Assembly (NCBI GenBank): GCA_030636065.1
Contig: DAOVXR010000024.1
Location: forward strand, 1-11,809
DNA: 11,809 bases
Direction of reading: 5' to 3'
Origin: Sedimentisphaerales bacterium
Lineage (GTDB): Bacteria; Planctomycetota; Phycisphaerae; Sedimentisphaerales; SM23-30
How positions within the stretch are numbered: position 1 is the first letter of the stretch; the number at the start of each line of letters is the position of its first letter. The notes below the pieces were generated by a model. That model saw only the letters and a list, made by a program, of their open reading frames with translations, was not told the origin of the DNA and did not search any database. The position numbers and the translations under genes were made by a program. Of this stretch, positions 1 through 7,646 are shown one piece after another.

Positions 1-315
1 AACCCCTGAAGGTCAGCAAAATACTTGCAAAAAATGAAAACAGCAACTATAAATCATCATATTGGGTGGCCGGTTTTGAGGCGCCCTCAACTGGCCGATT
101 TTCAAGCGCCCCGTGACAGCGATCTTATTCGTCATTCTGATTTCTTAATTCGTCATTCTCTCTGTAGGATTGGCTTCAGCCCAGTCCGACAATATATAGT
201 TGAACCGGCAGTGTTAAATTACCGATAATATTAGCAGTGTTGACAATGACTGCTTCGGTGATTAGCGACCGATAATATCCTTAGCTGGAGTATAGTAAAG
301 GCATCGGCCGGGAGA
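1..315. other. Gene-free leader region before the debranching enzyme
   Basis: No convincing gene is seen. A 67-codon open frame at 25-228 has no recognisable protein character and reads through repeat-like DNA. The stretch holds a degenerate hairpin element at about 164-190 (GGCT-TC-AGCC core), related to the hairpin in front of clpC. It also has wording such as 'attcgtcatt' at 128-137 and 150-159 that recurs in other gaps of this window, and a 13-base word GCGATCTTATTCG at 119-131 that is repeated at 11533-11545. The last 100 bases carry an 11-base direct repeat, listed separately. TATAGT at 291-296 could be a -10 box, but no -35 box sits at the right distance. Confidence 0.6.
221..278. repeat. 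11-base direct repeat ACCGATAATAT, two copies 47 bases apart
   Basis: ACCGATAATAT occurs exactly at 221-231 and 268-278, in the leader of the debranching enzyme gene. The word GCAGTGTT is also duplicated just before, at 208-215 and 234-241. The spacing of 47 bases is not far from a whole number of helical turns (about 4.5), so a paired regulator-binding site is possible. It could equally be a decayed tandem duplication. Confidence 0.4.
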
Positions 316-321
316 ATGATT

Positions 322-2334
322 ATGCCGGGAACTACCGAATTTCAGACGGAAATGAATGTGTATAACATTTCTTCGGAAAATCTGGACGAAATGTTGGAAA
401 AGGAGTGGCTGCTTACTAACGACCGTGGCAGTTATGCCGCCGGGACTGTACTTGGCTGTAACACTCGCCGGTATCACGCTTTGCTGGTCGCTTCTTTGTT
501 GCCGCCTGTCGAGCGTATAGTAACCTTGTCGAATTTATTGGAGACGGTTCATCATCAGGGTCGAACTTACGAGCTTTCCAATTTCGAGTTTTCTGACAGG
601 CTGCATCCCCAGGGTTATCGTTCATTCCGACAGTTTCGTCAGGATACTGGCGTGCATTTCCGATACGAGTTGGACGATCTTGTAGTGGAGAAATCTATTT
701 ATTTGGCCCACGATCAGGACCTGCTGGTCATCACGTATGATTTCTCCGGTTCTGTCGAAGGGGGGCGATTTTCCATAATGCCGTTGATAGCCTTGCGGGA
801 CTTTCATTCTTTGCAGTCGTCCTCGGCTTCGTTGAGTATGGATCAGACTGACGATGTATATACTGCCCACGTACTCGACCCGCAGGGGCCTGCCGTCCAT
901 TTCCACTGTCCCGGCGCCACTTTTGAGGGGGGCGCCGACTGGTGGTACGCCATGCGCTATCGTAAGGAGGCCGCTCGCGGCCAACACGATTATGAAGATG
1001 TCTGGGCCGCCGGTTCATTTAAAGCTGACTTTGTTTGTCCTGCCCGTGTTACGCTTGTCGTTCAGGCCACCGCTGGGCTTCAGCGTCCCGGCCCATTGGA
1101 CATCGATGTGGACGAACTGATTGATTCACTTCACAGCCGTCGAGAGAAATTATATACATGGGCCGATGTCCGTGACGAACACGATAAAAAGTTGGCTAAA
1201 GCTGCCGATCAGTTTATTGTTCGCCGCCGGATCAGTGATTCTCAAATTTCAACCAGTATCCTTGCCGGGTATCATTGGTTTGCGGATTGGGGTCGTGACA
1301 CCTTTATTTCGCTGCCGGGATTACTGTTGGAAACCGGACGGTTTAGTGAGGCCAGGGAAGTGCTCGCTACTTTTGGCTCGGTATTGAACGATGGGATGAT
1401 CCCTAATTGTTTCGACGATTACGGTGGCCAGCCTTATTACAACAGTGTGGACGCCTCGCTTTGGTACGTCATGGCGGCCTACCGCTATTTGCTTGTTACC
1501 GAGGATGAGCAGACTTTCAATCAGCATTTCCGACCTGTTGTGGAGCAAATCATCGAGGCATATCGGGACGGAACCAGGTTTAATATTCATGCTGACGGGG
1601 ACGGCCTGATTGTCTCCGGCGATGCCGAAACACAATTGACCTGGATGGACGCCCGCTGTAATAATGTTTCTTTTACTCCGCGATATGGCAAGCCTGTTGA
1701 GGTCAATGCTCTTTGGGTTAATGCTTTGCACATTCTTGCCAAGACCGCGTCCGACAAGGTTCGACGCCGCCACTGGCTCGATCAGGCTCAGTTAGCCGAG
1801 AAAAGTTTCCGTAAGTTGTTTTGGAATACCGATCAGGGTTGCCTTTATGATTGTATTATGCCGGACGGATCGCCGGATGCTTCTGTTCGTCCGAACCAGA
1901 TTTTTGCCGTTTCGCTGCCGTTTCCGTGTCTTGATTCCGAACAACAGCTTTCTGTTGTGCGCACTGTTCGGGAGCACCTGCTCACCCCTTATGGCCTGCG
2001 TAGCCTCAGTCCACAGGACAGTCGCTACTGTGGGCGCTATCAGGGCGATCAATACAGCCGCGATTCCGCTTATCATCAGGGTACTGTTTGGGGCTTTTTG
2101 ATGGGGCCTTTTATCGAGGCTTTTTTGAAGGTTAATCGGTTCTCGCCCGAATCTACGCGGCAGGCGCATGATATGATTACTCCATTATTGGATCATCTCG
2201 ACAATGATGCTTGTCTTGGCAGCGTCTCTGAAATATTCGACGGCGACCCACCCCATCAACCACGTGGCTGTATTGCCCAGGCCTGGAGTGTCGCCGAACT
2301 TCTCCGCGTCAAAAAGCTACTCATACAATCCTGA
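322..2334 (+). CDS. Glycogen debranching enzyme (amylo-alpha-1,6-glucosidase, GH133 type)
   Basis: Hydrolyses the alpha-1,6-linked glucose left at branch points during cytoplasmic glycogen breakdown. With the start at 322 it is 670 residues. The N-terminal beta-rich domain (GDE_N-like, about 1-275) opens with the characteristic EWLLTNDRGSYAAG around residues 28-41, followed by CNTRRYHALL. An (alpha/alpha)6-barrel domain follows (about 285-668) with WFADWGRDTF near 319-328, LTWMDAR near 439-445 and SEIFDGDPPH near 636-645. By analogy with the glucosidase half of the eukaryotic enzyme, Asp443 (in TWMDA) and Glu637 (in SEIFDG) are the likely catalytic acid and base. No 4-alpha-glucanotransferase domain is present, which is normal for this prokaryotic type. 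Start choice: GGGAG at 310-314 is only 1 base from the ATG at 316 but 7 bases from the in-frame ATG at 322, so 322 is preferred. No glycogen genes are adjacent. Confidence 0.93.
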   Translation: MPGTTEFQTEMNVYNISSENLDEMLEKEWLLTNDRGSYAAGTVLGCNTRRYHALLVASLLPPVERIVTLSNLLETVHHQGRTYELSNFEFSDRLHPQGYRSFRQFRQDTGVHFRYELDDLVVEKSIYLAHDQDLLVITYDFSGSVEGGRFSIMPLIALRDFHSLQSSSASLSMDQTDDVYTAHVLDPQGPAVHFHCPGATFEGGADWWYAMRYRKEAARGQHDYEDVWAAGSFKADFVCPARVTLVVQATAGLQRPGPLDIDVDELIDSLHSRREKLYTWADVRDEHDKKLAKAADQFIVRRRISDSQISTSILAGYHWFADWGRDTFISLPGLLLETGRFSEAREVLATFGSVLNDGMIPNCFDDYGGQPYYNSVDASLWYVMAAYRYLLVTEDEQTFNQHFRPVVEQIIEAYRDGTRFNIHADGDGLIVSGDAETQLTWMDARCNNVSFTPRYGKPVEVNALWVNALHILAKTASDKVRRRHWLDQAQLAEKSFRKLFWNTDQGCLYDCIMPDGSPDASVRPNQIFAVSLPFPCLDSEQQLSVVRTVREHLLTPYGLRSLSPQDSRYCGRYQGDQYSRDSAYHQGTVWGFLMGPFIEAFLKVNRFSPESTRQAHDMITPLLDHLDNDACLGSVSEIFDGDPPHQPRGCIAQAWSVAELLRVKKLLIQS

Positions 2335-2357
2335 AAAATGTGTGTTGTGGTCGTGCC

Positions 2358-2391
2358 TATGCTTAAGCATGGTATTCCAATTGGGTGCCAC
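2358..2391. repeat. Dispersed repeat, copy 1 (TTAAGCATGGTATTCCA type)
   Basis: 2363-2391 matches 7647-7675 at 26 of 29 bases, and the first 17 bases are identical. Here it overlaps a perfect palindrome ATGCTTAAGCAT at 2358-2369. It begins 24-29 bases after the stop codon of the debranching enzyme. The second copy lies about as close (58 bases) behind the stop of the 5010 gene, so both sit in 3' untranslated DNA. Confidence 0.7.
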
Positions 2392-2449
2392 ATTTCTGTA
2401 TTTCAGAGAGGTGCTTCTGTCTTTTTCTTCTCTTCTTATTTCTTAATTT

Positions 2450-2547
2450 CTTCTTATTCGACGTTGAACGTTGAATGTTGGACGTTCAACTCTTCCCCCA
2501 TCTCTTCTCTCTTTCTCACCACTCACCACCCACCACTCACAACTCTC
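2450..2547. repeat. Composite repeat: 46-base GTTGAA element plus CACCACTCACC tract, copy 1
   Basis: 2450-2495 is identical to 4786-4831 at 44 of 46 bases. It is built from short words GACGTTGAA / GTTGAATGTT / GACGTTCAAC that are partly inverted copies of one another. It is followed by a C-, A- and T-only tract at 2511-2547 (CTTTCTCACCACTCACC...) that recurs at 4843-4870 and 7801-7835. A pyrimidine-rich stretch (2418-2453) precedes it. No coding potential is apparent: open frames across it read only the repeat. Confidence 0.8.
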
Positions 2548-2766
2548 CTAATCCGCATAGTCTGAACAGCTTTATGGTCCGATTAGACGGTCTGTATCGT
2601 AAGCTGACGAAGATATTCCGACTGCGCCGATTATGGTGATAAAAAACCACGTTTTCAATATAGATATAGCCTTTTTAAGCTAAATCTCATCTCTTTGTCC
2701 GTCGATATTCACAGCGGGGCAAGGATGGAAACCGATTAGGCACGGGTTAAGAAAGGTTGGTGAGAG
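2548..2766. other. Leader of the TPR protein gene, no gene seen
   Basis: This is AT-richer unique DNA between the repeat block and the start at 2767. It contains the word CCGATTA at 2579-2585, 2627-2633 and 2732-2738, which resembles the CCGATAAT repeats in front of the debranching enzyme. There is a small hairpin TGGT...ACCA at about 2634-2649. TATAGA at 2659-2664 is a possible but weak -10 box, with no clear -35. AAAGG at 2752-2756 lies 10 bases before the ATG. I recognise no riboswitch. Confidence 0.45.
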
Positions 2767-4473
2767 ATGAGTTATTTATTGGAATTATTAGGCAAGGGTC
2801 TTGAACAGCCGTCGCTGATGGGCCTTGTTTTGCCGTTCACGAATCCGCTCAGTCCGGAAGAGATAAAAATGTTGGAGGAGTTTGTCGGCAGGGACCCTGC
2901 TCATGCCGCGAACAAATTGCGACTGGGCATCCATTATGCGCAAAGCGGAGCCGATGAGCGGGCCGCTGCTATGTTCCGTGAGATGTTGGAGGCAAATCCG
3001 GAATATCACGAAGCCCGGCTTGCCTGGGCGGCCATGAATGCCGGAGCCGGCGAACTGAATCAGGCTATTGATCAATTGGAGCAGGCTTATCGCCGGGGTG
3101 AAAGAGCCTCGCGAGAGGGCCGAATTCTGTTTGCGTTGGGTTTTTGCTACGAACAGCAGGGTAACACTGAACAGGCCTTGAAATTTTATCACGAAGGCTG
3201 CTCCTGCAAGCCCTATTTACGTAAGGCTCGACAACGGTTGGCAGCTATTTATCTCGTTAAAAGGGATTATGACAAGACCATTGACCAATGCCGCCTTCTG
3301 CAGGAACAGCATCCTGAGGATGTGTGGAACTATCTGATTTTGGGCAATCTCTATCTTCATACGGGTGATTTCGGTCAGGCCGAGAGTTGTTTTGGCCGGG
3401 CCTTGACGATAGAGCCGGACAATTTCGAGTTATCTGATGAACAGACTGAGGCTTTGGCTGAATCCGGACAAATTGACGGCGCTATTGCTCGTTTGCGGCA
3501 GATTATCGAACAGCAGGGTGATTTCCCGGACTCTTATGTACGCCTTGCGGACCTTTACAGTCGGCTTGGCGAAGACCAGCAGGCCGTCAACCATTATCAG
3601 AGAGCTTTGGAGATTCATCCGTGTTATTTGGAGGCTGCCGTCAAACTTGGTACTCAGCACTTGCGTATGGGCCGTTATAACGAGGCCGCCGGCAGATTCA
3701 ATCTTGCGGTCGAGATTAACGATCAGCTTATTGGCGCCTATGTCGGTCTTTCTTTGGCTCAGACGTACCAGGACAAAGCTGCCCAGGCGCAGGAAACGCT
3801 TGAATTGGCTGCTGCGTTACAGCCGAACACTAATTTGCTTTTTATGGAAATGAACCGATTGCAGCTCAAGGCTGCGCAATCGCAGAAAGATGTTCGGAAA
3901 TACCTCGATTGGGACGATTCTGACCAGGCTGACATAGCTGACAAGGATGATATGCTGGAAATTCAGATGCAGCGTTACCGCCGAAAAATAGAGGAAAATC
4001 CTAATCAGGCGGAACTGTTTTATCATTATGGGCTGTTGTTATGGAGCACTGGCGATCTTGACCGAACCATCGATAATTTTCAGAGGGCTTTGGTGATCAA
4101 TCCTTCTTTTTTCAGGGCCAAAATCAAACTGTCTTTGGCTCTGCGGGAGGCGAATCGCCGACCGGAGGCTGATGAACCACTTCGCCAGGCTTTTGAGCTG
4201 GAGCAGGAATATATCGATTTGCATTATCATCTTGGACTGATGTATTGTGACAAGATAAAATTTGCTTTGGCCGTGGAGCATTTTCAGGACGCGCTGAAAA
4301 GTGATGGGCAGGAGGCTAACGTCCAGTCGAATCTTTCGCTCGCCCTTCAGAACATGGGCTTGATCGATCGTGCCGCGGCCGCCTGGCAGACTGTTTGCGA
4401 ACTCGAACCGCAAAGTTCACTTGCCTTCCAGGCCCAGCGTTCTTTCACAACTCTGAAAGAACACATGCTATAG
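2767..4473 (+). CDS. Cytoplasmic tetratricopeptide-repeat protein, function unknown
   Basis: This is a 568-residue protein made almost wholly of TPR helical hairpins, which normally act as protein-binding scaffolds. There is no signal peptide or membrane segment, so it is probably cytoplasmic. The repeats run in two blocks. About 45-353 holds roughly eight or nine units, with clear ones at 117-150 (LGFCYEQQGNTEQALKFY), 185-218, 252-285 and 286-319. About 414-550 holds four more, for example GDLDRTIDNFQRALVINPS near 429-447. They are separated by a charged, acidic linker at about 370-410 (DWDDSDQADIADKDD) that is not TPR-like. The first 40 residues are also non-repeat. No enzyme domain is visible. 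AAAGG at 2752-2756 is an acceptable ribosome-binding site for the ATG at 2767. The gene is unlinked by spacing to its neighbours (432 and 530 bases), so it is likely monocistronic. The partner is unknown. Confidence 0.88.
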   Translation: MSYLLELLGKGLEQPSLMGLVLPFTNPLSPEEIKMLEEFVGRDPAHAANKLRLGIHYAQSGADERAAAMFREMLEANPEYHEARLAWAAMNAGAGELNQAIDQLEQAYRRGERASREGRILFALGFCYEQQGNTEQALKFYHEGCSCKPYLRKARQRLAAIYLVKRDYDKTIDQCRLLQEQHPEDVWNYLILGNLYLHTGDFGQAESCFGRALTIEPDNFELSDEQTEALAESGQIDGAIARLRQIIEQQGDFPDSYVRLADLYSRLGEDQQAVNHYQRALEIHPCYLEAAVKLGTQHLRMGRYNEAAGRFNLAVEINDQLIGAYVGLSLAQTYQDKAAQAQETLELAAALQPNTNLLFMEMNRLQLKAAQSQKDVRKYLDWDDSDQADIADKDDMLEIQMQRYRRKIEENPNQAELFYHYGLLLWSTGDLDRTIDNFQRALVINPSFFRAKIKLSLALREANRRPEADEPLRQAFELEQEYIDLHYHLGLMYCDKIKFALAVEHFQDALKSDGQEANVQSNLSLALQNMGLIDRAAAAWQTVCELEPQSSLAFQAQRSFTTLKEHML

Positions 4474-4493
4474 GCCTGATTACTATCATTTAG

Positions 4494-4546
4494 CCCCCGG
4501 TTTTATACCGCGGGTTCTTTACCAGCCCCCGATGTAAAATCGGGGG
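4494..4546. repeat. Two tandem CCCCCG...CGGGGG stem-loop elements
   Basis: The second unit is a perfect 8-bp stem, CCCCCGAT at 4526-4533 and ATCGGGGG at 4539-4546, with a GTAAA loop. The first is a degenerate version: CCC-C-CGGT at 4494-4501 pairs with ACCG-C-GGG at 4507-4514 through one C/C mismatch, and is followed by TTCTTT. A third, more damaged copy is at 8425-8453. They start 20 bases after the stop of the TPR gene and may help end its transcript, but neither has a real T-run. Confidence 0.75.
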
Positions 4547-4552
4547 ACTCTT

Positions 4553-4579
4553 CTGTAGGGCGGGTCGTGCCCGCTATTT
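4553..4579. repeat. GTAGGGCGGG palindromic element, copy 1
   Basis: CTGTAGGGCGGG, a short loop, then CCCGCTATTT. The stem is GCGGG at 4560-4564 with CCCGC at 4570-4574. It is the same element as 7561-7589 and 8457-8485. Here it directly follows the CCCCCG stem-loops, as it also does at 8457. Confidence 0.75.
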
Positions 4580-4610
4580 TCTTGTTCTGGTTTCTTAATT
4601 CCTCATTTTC

Positions 4611-4644
4611 TTGTAGGGTGGGGTCTTACCCCACGCGATTTTCT
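4611..4644. repeat. GTAGGGTGGGG palindromic element, copy 1
   Basis: Perfect 7-bp stem GTGGGGT (4618-4624) and ACCCCAC (4628-4634) with a CTT loop, preceded by TTGTAG and followed by GCGATTTTCT. A relative with a decayed stem is at 8489-8522 (same flanks, ending GCGGTTTTCT). Further decayed forms are at 11474-11506 and 11671-11699. Confidence 0.75.
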
Positions 4645-4671
4645 GTCATTCCTGCGGAGGCAGGAATCCAG
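4644..4671. repeat. ATTCCTGC...GCAGGAAT inverted repeat
   Basis: An 8-bp perfect stem, ATTCCTGC at 4648-4655 and GCAGGAAT at 4660-4667, with a GGAG loop, inside the context GTCATTCCTGC...GGAATCCAG. This is the same pattern as the widespread ATTCCC-N8-GGGAAT class of dispersed bacterial repeats (neisserial dRS3 is one example). Only one copy is in this window. Confidence 0.7.
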
Positions 4672-4697
4672 TAGGGTGCGATATATCGCACCGTTTT
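4671..4697. repeat. GTAGGGTGCGAT palindromic element, copy 1
   Basis: GGTGCGATATATCGCACC at 4675-4692 is a perfect 18-base palindrome preceded by GTAG and followed by GTTTTT. The T-run after it could make it a weak terminator for + strand transcripts. Copy 2 is at 8394-8421. Confidence 0.8.
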
Positions 4698-4785
4698 TCG
4701 ACGTGTGGCAGCTTTTGTCTTCGGGGCGACTTTTTATTATTCGTCATTGATTCCTTCTGTCTTCTGTCTTCTGATTTCTTCATTT

Positions 4786-4870
4786 CTTCTTATTCGACGT
4801 TGAATGTTGAATGTTCGACGTTCAACTCTTCTTCTCTTCCCTCTTTCTCACCACTCACCACTCACAACTC
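4786..4870. repeat. Composite repeat: 46-base GTTGAA element plus CACCACTCACC tract, copy 2
   Basis: 4786-4831 is the second near-identical copy of the 2450-2495 element (2 mismatches in 46). 4843-4870 is the matching CTTTCTCACCACTCACC tract. The order and spacing of the two parts are the same as at 2450-2547, which suggests that they spread or were duplicated as one unit. Confidence 0.8.
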
Positions 4871-4938
4871 ATTTTCTTACCAAACAGGTACAAAAACAGC
4901 AAAATGTCCAATTTAGTTAATGGAAATGTCGATATAGG

Positions 4939-4947
4939 TGCTATAAT
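4939..4947 (+). promoter_or_regulatory. Extended -10 promoter for the exported TPR/HEAT protein gene
   Basis: TGCTATAAT is a perfect extended -10 (TG at 4939-4940, TATAAT at 4942-4947). The only -35 candidate is TTAATG at 4917-4922 with a 19-base spacer, which is poor, as is common for extended -10 promoters. Transcription would begin near 4954, giving a leader of about 55 bases. Confidence 0.6.
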
Positions 4948-5009
4948 TTCATCAAGATGATGTAGTGATTGTGGACTAAGGTTTTTTTGTTATACATAGG
5001 GTAATGAAT

Positions 5010-7589
5010 ATGGCGAATTGCAAAACGGTACTTTTTTTGGTGTTGATTTTGATATTGCCTTTCTCTGGCGCTCCTGGCCAGGACCAGTCCGATAACTATC
5101 CGAACGATTCTCTGCATTTATATGCCATGGCCCGTGATTTATGGTCGCCGGTCGAGCTTCAGTCCCTCAATTATGCGTCTATGGCGTCTGATTCCCCTCT
5201 GATCGAGCATCGTCTCAGGCTGGCATGTCTGCTGCTCGAGGCGGCTGTGGCTATGGACGGAGCGAATACCGCGGCTTGGCGGGACCTTTTGGACCTATAT
5301 ATCTCCGAGCCTGTCAACGACCCTGGCCGGACCATGGACGCTCTTATACGGTACAGTTTAACTGAGACCAGGGATCACGGTCCGGTGGACGCCTGGCTCA
5401 GGTACCGGCTTGACGGCTTTAGTGAGCGTAAAACCCGCGAGTTTTTTCTTCAGCAGTCATACAGTCAGTTGGCCAATTATCCCGTTGTCCAGGCTGAGAT
5501 ACTTGTTGAATTGGGTATTTTGGCTTTGGAGAAGGGCGATACCGATACTGCCCGTGACAATTTCGGCAATGCGTTTTCTCTCTCGAAATATAATTTTAGC
5601 GCTCTTGCTTTGTGGCTGGAGTTGCCCCCGGCGATTCCCACGTCTTTGCCTGATGCCTCGGTTCAACAGATTGAAGAGCAGCAACAGCGGAGTGAAATGG
5701 TGCGCTTGCTCCATACGGTGCTTCGATGGCGGACGCGGCTTTTGACCAACCCTTACGATTTACAGGCAGTGCTTGAGTTGATTGCTGTGCTTGAAAATAA
5801 TGGCGGGGACAGGCTCACTCAGCAATATTACAACCATGCTTTGCGTTTGATAGGGCTTATGCCCCGACAGTCCGGTTTGGAGGAGGAGCTACGGCTCAAG
5901 CAGCTTGTCGGCGCTTATAAGAGCGGACAATACCATTTATGCCTGAAAGTCGCTGCTGAAGCACTGAAAAAACAACCTGACGACTTGTTGCTCGATGGTA
6001 TCAGGGCATTAGCCCTGAAAGAGATAGGCATGATTGAAGAGGCGGAAAAAGTCCTTTCGCGGATAGCTGAAAAAGCTGTTGGAGAAATTGAGGTATCCGG
6101 CAGGGATTTACAGACGGAATTGGCGTGGTTTTTCTGTTTTATCAAGCCTGATCCTGCCCGCTCTCTCGAATATGCCCGGCAGACTTATCAGAACCGCAAG
6201 GATGACCCATGGGTTTTGAACACTCTGGCCTATGCCTGTGCGCTTAATGACCATTGGAACCGTGTTGAGGAGTTGCTTAAAAAAACCGACCCTAACGACC
6301 CTGTTGCTGCTTTGGCATGGTCTAAGCTATATTTGGCCCGCGATGACAAAGACGCCGCTTTGCAAAGCCTCCGGACTGTCAGTATCAACCGGGCAGGCAT
6401 CCTCGCAACGGCTATTGAGCGAGAGTTGCAGCGGATTGAACTGAAAATCGCCGAGACTGAACCAAAACCCGACGCCGGACAGGCCACCGCCCAGCCCACA
6501 GCGGACACTACGTCCCCTGCGTCCCAGGCATTGGATTATATTGAACTAACGTTAAAATCTGAGTTTGAGGGCAGTGATTTGCTGCTTCCTGAGAAGCCGC
6601 AGGATTATATTCAATGTCGGCTTCGTTTGAAAAATGATGTTTTCAGTTATGCTGATCCTCTCTCGGCAAAAATATATCTGACTAATGTCAGCGATACGAC
6701 TCTTGTGTTGGGGCCGAAAAGTTTTCTTGATCCTCATATTTTTATTGCTGCCGAGGTTACGCCCGGCAGGCACAGGACCGCCGCCCGATCTGCCCGGTCG
6801 GATTCTCCGAATCTGATACCTTTGGCCCATCGTTATATGAACCGGAATATGGTTTTGCTCCCTGGCGAATCCGGTTTTGTTACTGAAACGCTTAATATTG
6901 GTCCTTTGCGTGAAATTCTCCGGAAGCACCCTCAGCAATCGTTTCGGATTAGTTTTCGCGTCTTTTTGGACCCGATTGTTAATGAGAAGGGCGACATAGT
7001 TGGCAGAATCCCTGAAATTCAGCCCAAGCCGGTAACTGTTACCCGCAGGGCATACATCCCCACGTTCGAGCGTCTCAAGGCCCAGCAGAACTTCCTTCGC
7101 GAGGGTACTCCCAGCCAGCGAATTCGTGCCACGCGTTTGCTTGCCGGTTTGTTGCTTGAAGCTGAATTAGCCAAAAAGGGAGATACTTTTGCTTATCGAC
7201 CTCGCCGGCTCAACACTCGGGCTATTCGCGACATGATAATTGACAACCTTGATCACGCTGATTACCGCGTTCAGGCCTGGAGTGCTTATGCGCTTGGCGG
7301 ACTGGAACTCGACGCTTCGGATCCCACGCTCGAAAAACTGGGCCGAATGTTCAGCCATCCTCAGTGGTTCGTTCGTTTTATGACGGCCTATGCGCTTTCG
7401 CCCAGGGTTGATCTGACGGAGTATTTACGTTGGGCTGCTTTTGACAAAAATGACATTGTCAAGCGTCAGGCTCTTTTTCTACAGAATAGCAAGTGGGAGG
7501 TCATTGATGTCCCGCTGGAAATCCCCGAAGACGAAGAAGACCTTTCCGAATCCGACACATCTGTAGGGCAGGCCGCGCCCGCCATTTGA
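5010..7589 (+). CDS. Exported TPR / beta-sandwich / HEAT-repeat protein, function unknown
   Basis: I do not recognise a named family. With the start at 5010 the protein has 859 residues. Residues 1-23 form a signal peptide (CKTV then VLFLVLILILPF, likely cleaved near GAPG/QDQ), so it is exported to the periplasm or cell surface. About 50-455 is helical and TPR-like, for example LVELGILALEKGDTDTARDN near 166-185 and LAYACALNDHWNRVEELL near 406-423. A Pro/Thr/Ala-rich linker follows at about 484-505. About 508-680 looks beta-rich (IKYLTNVSD-type strands), like a beta-sandwich. About 695-828 carries HEAT-like helices (RIRATRLLAGLLLEAEL, YRVQAWSAYALGGLEL, WFVRFMTAYALS). The tail is acidic (PEDEEDLSESD). 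Start choice: AGGG at 4998-5001 is 8 bases before the ATG at 5010 but only 2 before the ATG at 5004. Oddity: codons for the last nine residues and the TGA lie in a dispersed palindromic repeat. Confidence 0.85.
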   Translation: MANCKTVLFLVLILILPFSGAPGQDQSDNYPNDSLHLYAMARDLWSPVELQSLNYASMASDSPLIEHRLRLACLLLEAAVAMDGANTAAWRDLLDLYISEPVNDPGRTMDALIRYSLTETRDHGPVDAWLRYRLDGFSERKTREFFLQQSYSQLANYPVVQAEILVELGILALEKGDTDTARDNFGNAFSLSKYNFSALALWLELPPAIPTSLPDASVQQIEEQQQRSEMVRLLHTVLRWRTRLLTNPYDLQAVLELIAVLENNGGDRLTQQYYNHALRLIGLMPRQSGLEEELRLKQLVGAYKSGQYHLCLKVAAEALKKQPDDLLLDGIRALALKEIGMIEEAEKVLSRIAEKAVGEIEVSGRDLQTELAWFFCFIKPDPARSLEYARQTYQNRKDDPWVLNTLAYACALNDHWNRVEELLKKTDPNDPVAALAWSKLYLARDDKDAALQSLRTVSINRAGILATAIERELQRIELKIAETEPKPDAGQATAQPTADTTSPASQALDYIELTLKSEFEGSDLLLPEKPQDYIQCRLRLKNDVFSYADPLSAKIYLTNVSDTTLVLGPKSFLDPHIFIAAEVTPGRHRTAARSARSDSPNLIPLAHRYMNRNMVLLPGESGFVTETLNIGPLREILRKHPQQSFRISFRVFLDPIVNEKGDIVGRIPEIQPKPVTVTRRAYIPTFERLKAQQNFLREGTPSQRIRATRLLAGLLLEAELAKKGDTFAYRPRRLNTRAIRDMIIDNLDHADYRVQAWSAYALGGLELDASDPTLEKLGRMFSHPQWFVRFMTAYALSPRVDLTEYLRWAAFDKNDIVKRQALFLQNSKWEVIDVPLEIPEDEEDLSESDTSVGQAAPAI
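7561..7589. repeat. GTAGGGCGGG palindromic element, copy 2, inside the 3' end of a gene
   Basis: Matches 8457-8485 at 26 of 29 bases, from CTGTAGGGC to GCCCGCCATTTGA. Read in frame it encodes SVGQAAPAI followed by the TGA stop, so this copy forms the C-terminus of the exported protein. Elsewhere in the window the element is intergenic. Confidence 0.85.
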
Positions 7590-7646
7590 AATTGCTTGCG
7601 TTGGGTGGCATGTCTTACGCGCAGCTTATGCGAAGCATAAGCAAGA

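Noticed and set aside
25..228. 67-codon + strand open frame
   Set aside because: It reads through repeat-like intergenic DNA, shows no protein-family character and has no clear ribosome-binding site.
240..276. Promoter TTGACA (240-245) with GATAAT (271-276) before the debranching enzyme
   Set aside because: The spacer is 25 bases, far from the usual 16-18. No better pair is seen.
4494..4870. CRISPR array, because of many short repeats in a row
   Set aside because: The repeats are different families, each self-palindromic, without a constant repeat or unique spacers of constant length. No cas gene is nearby.
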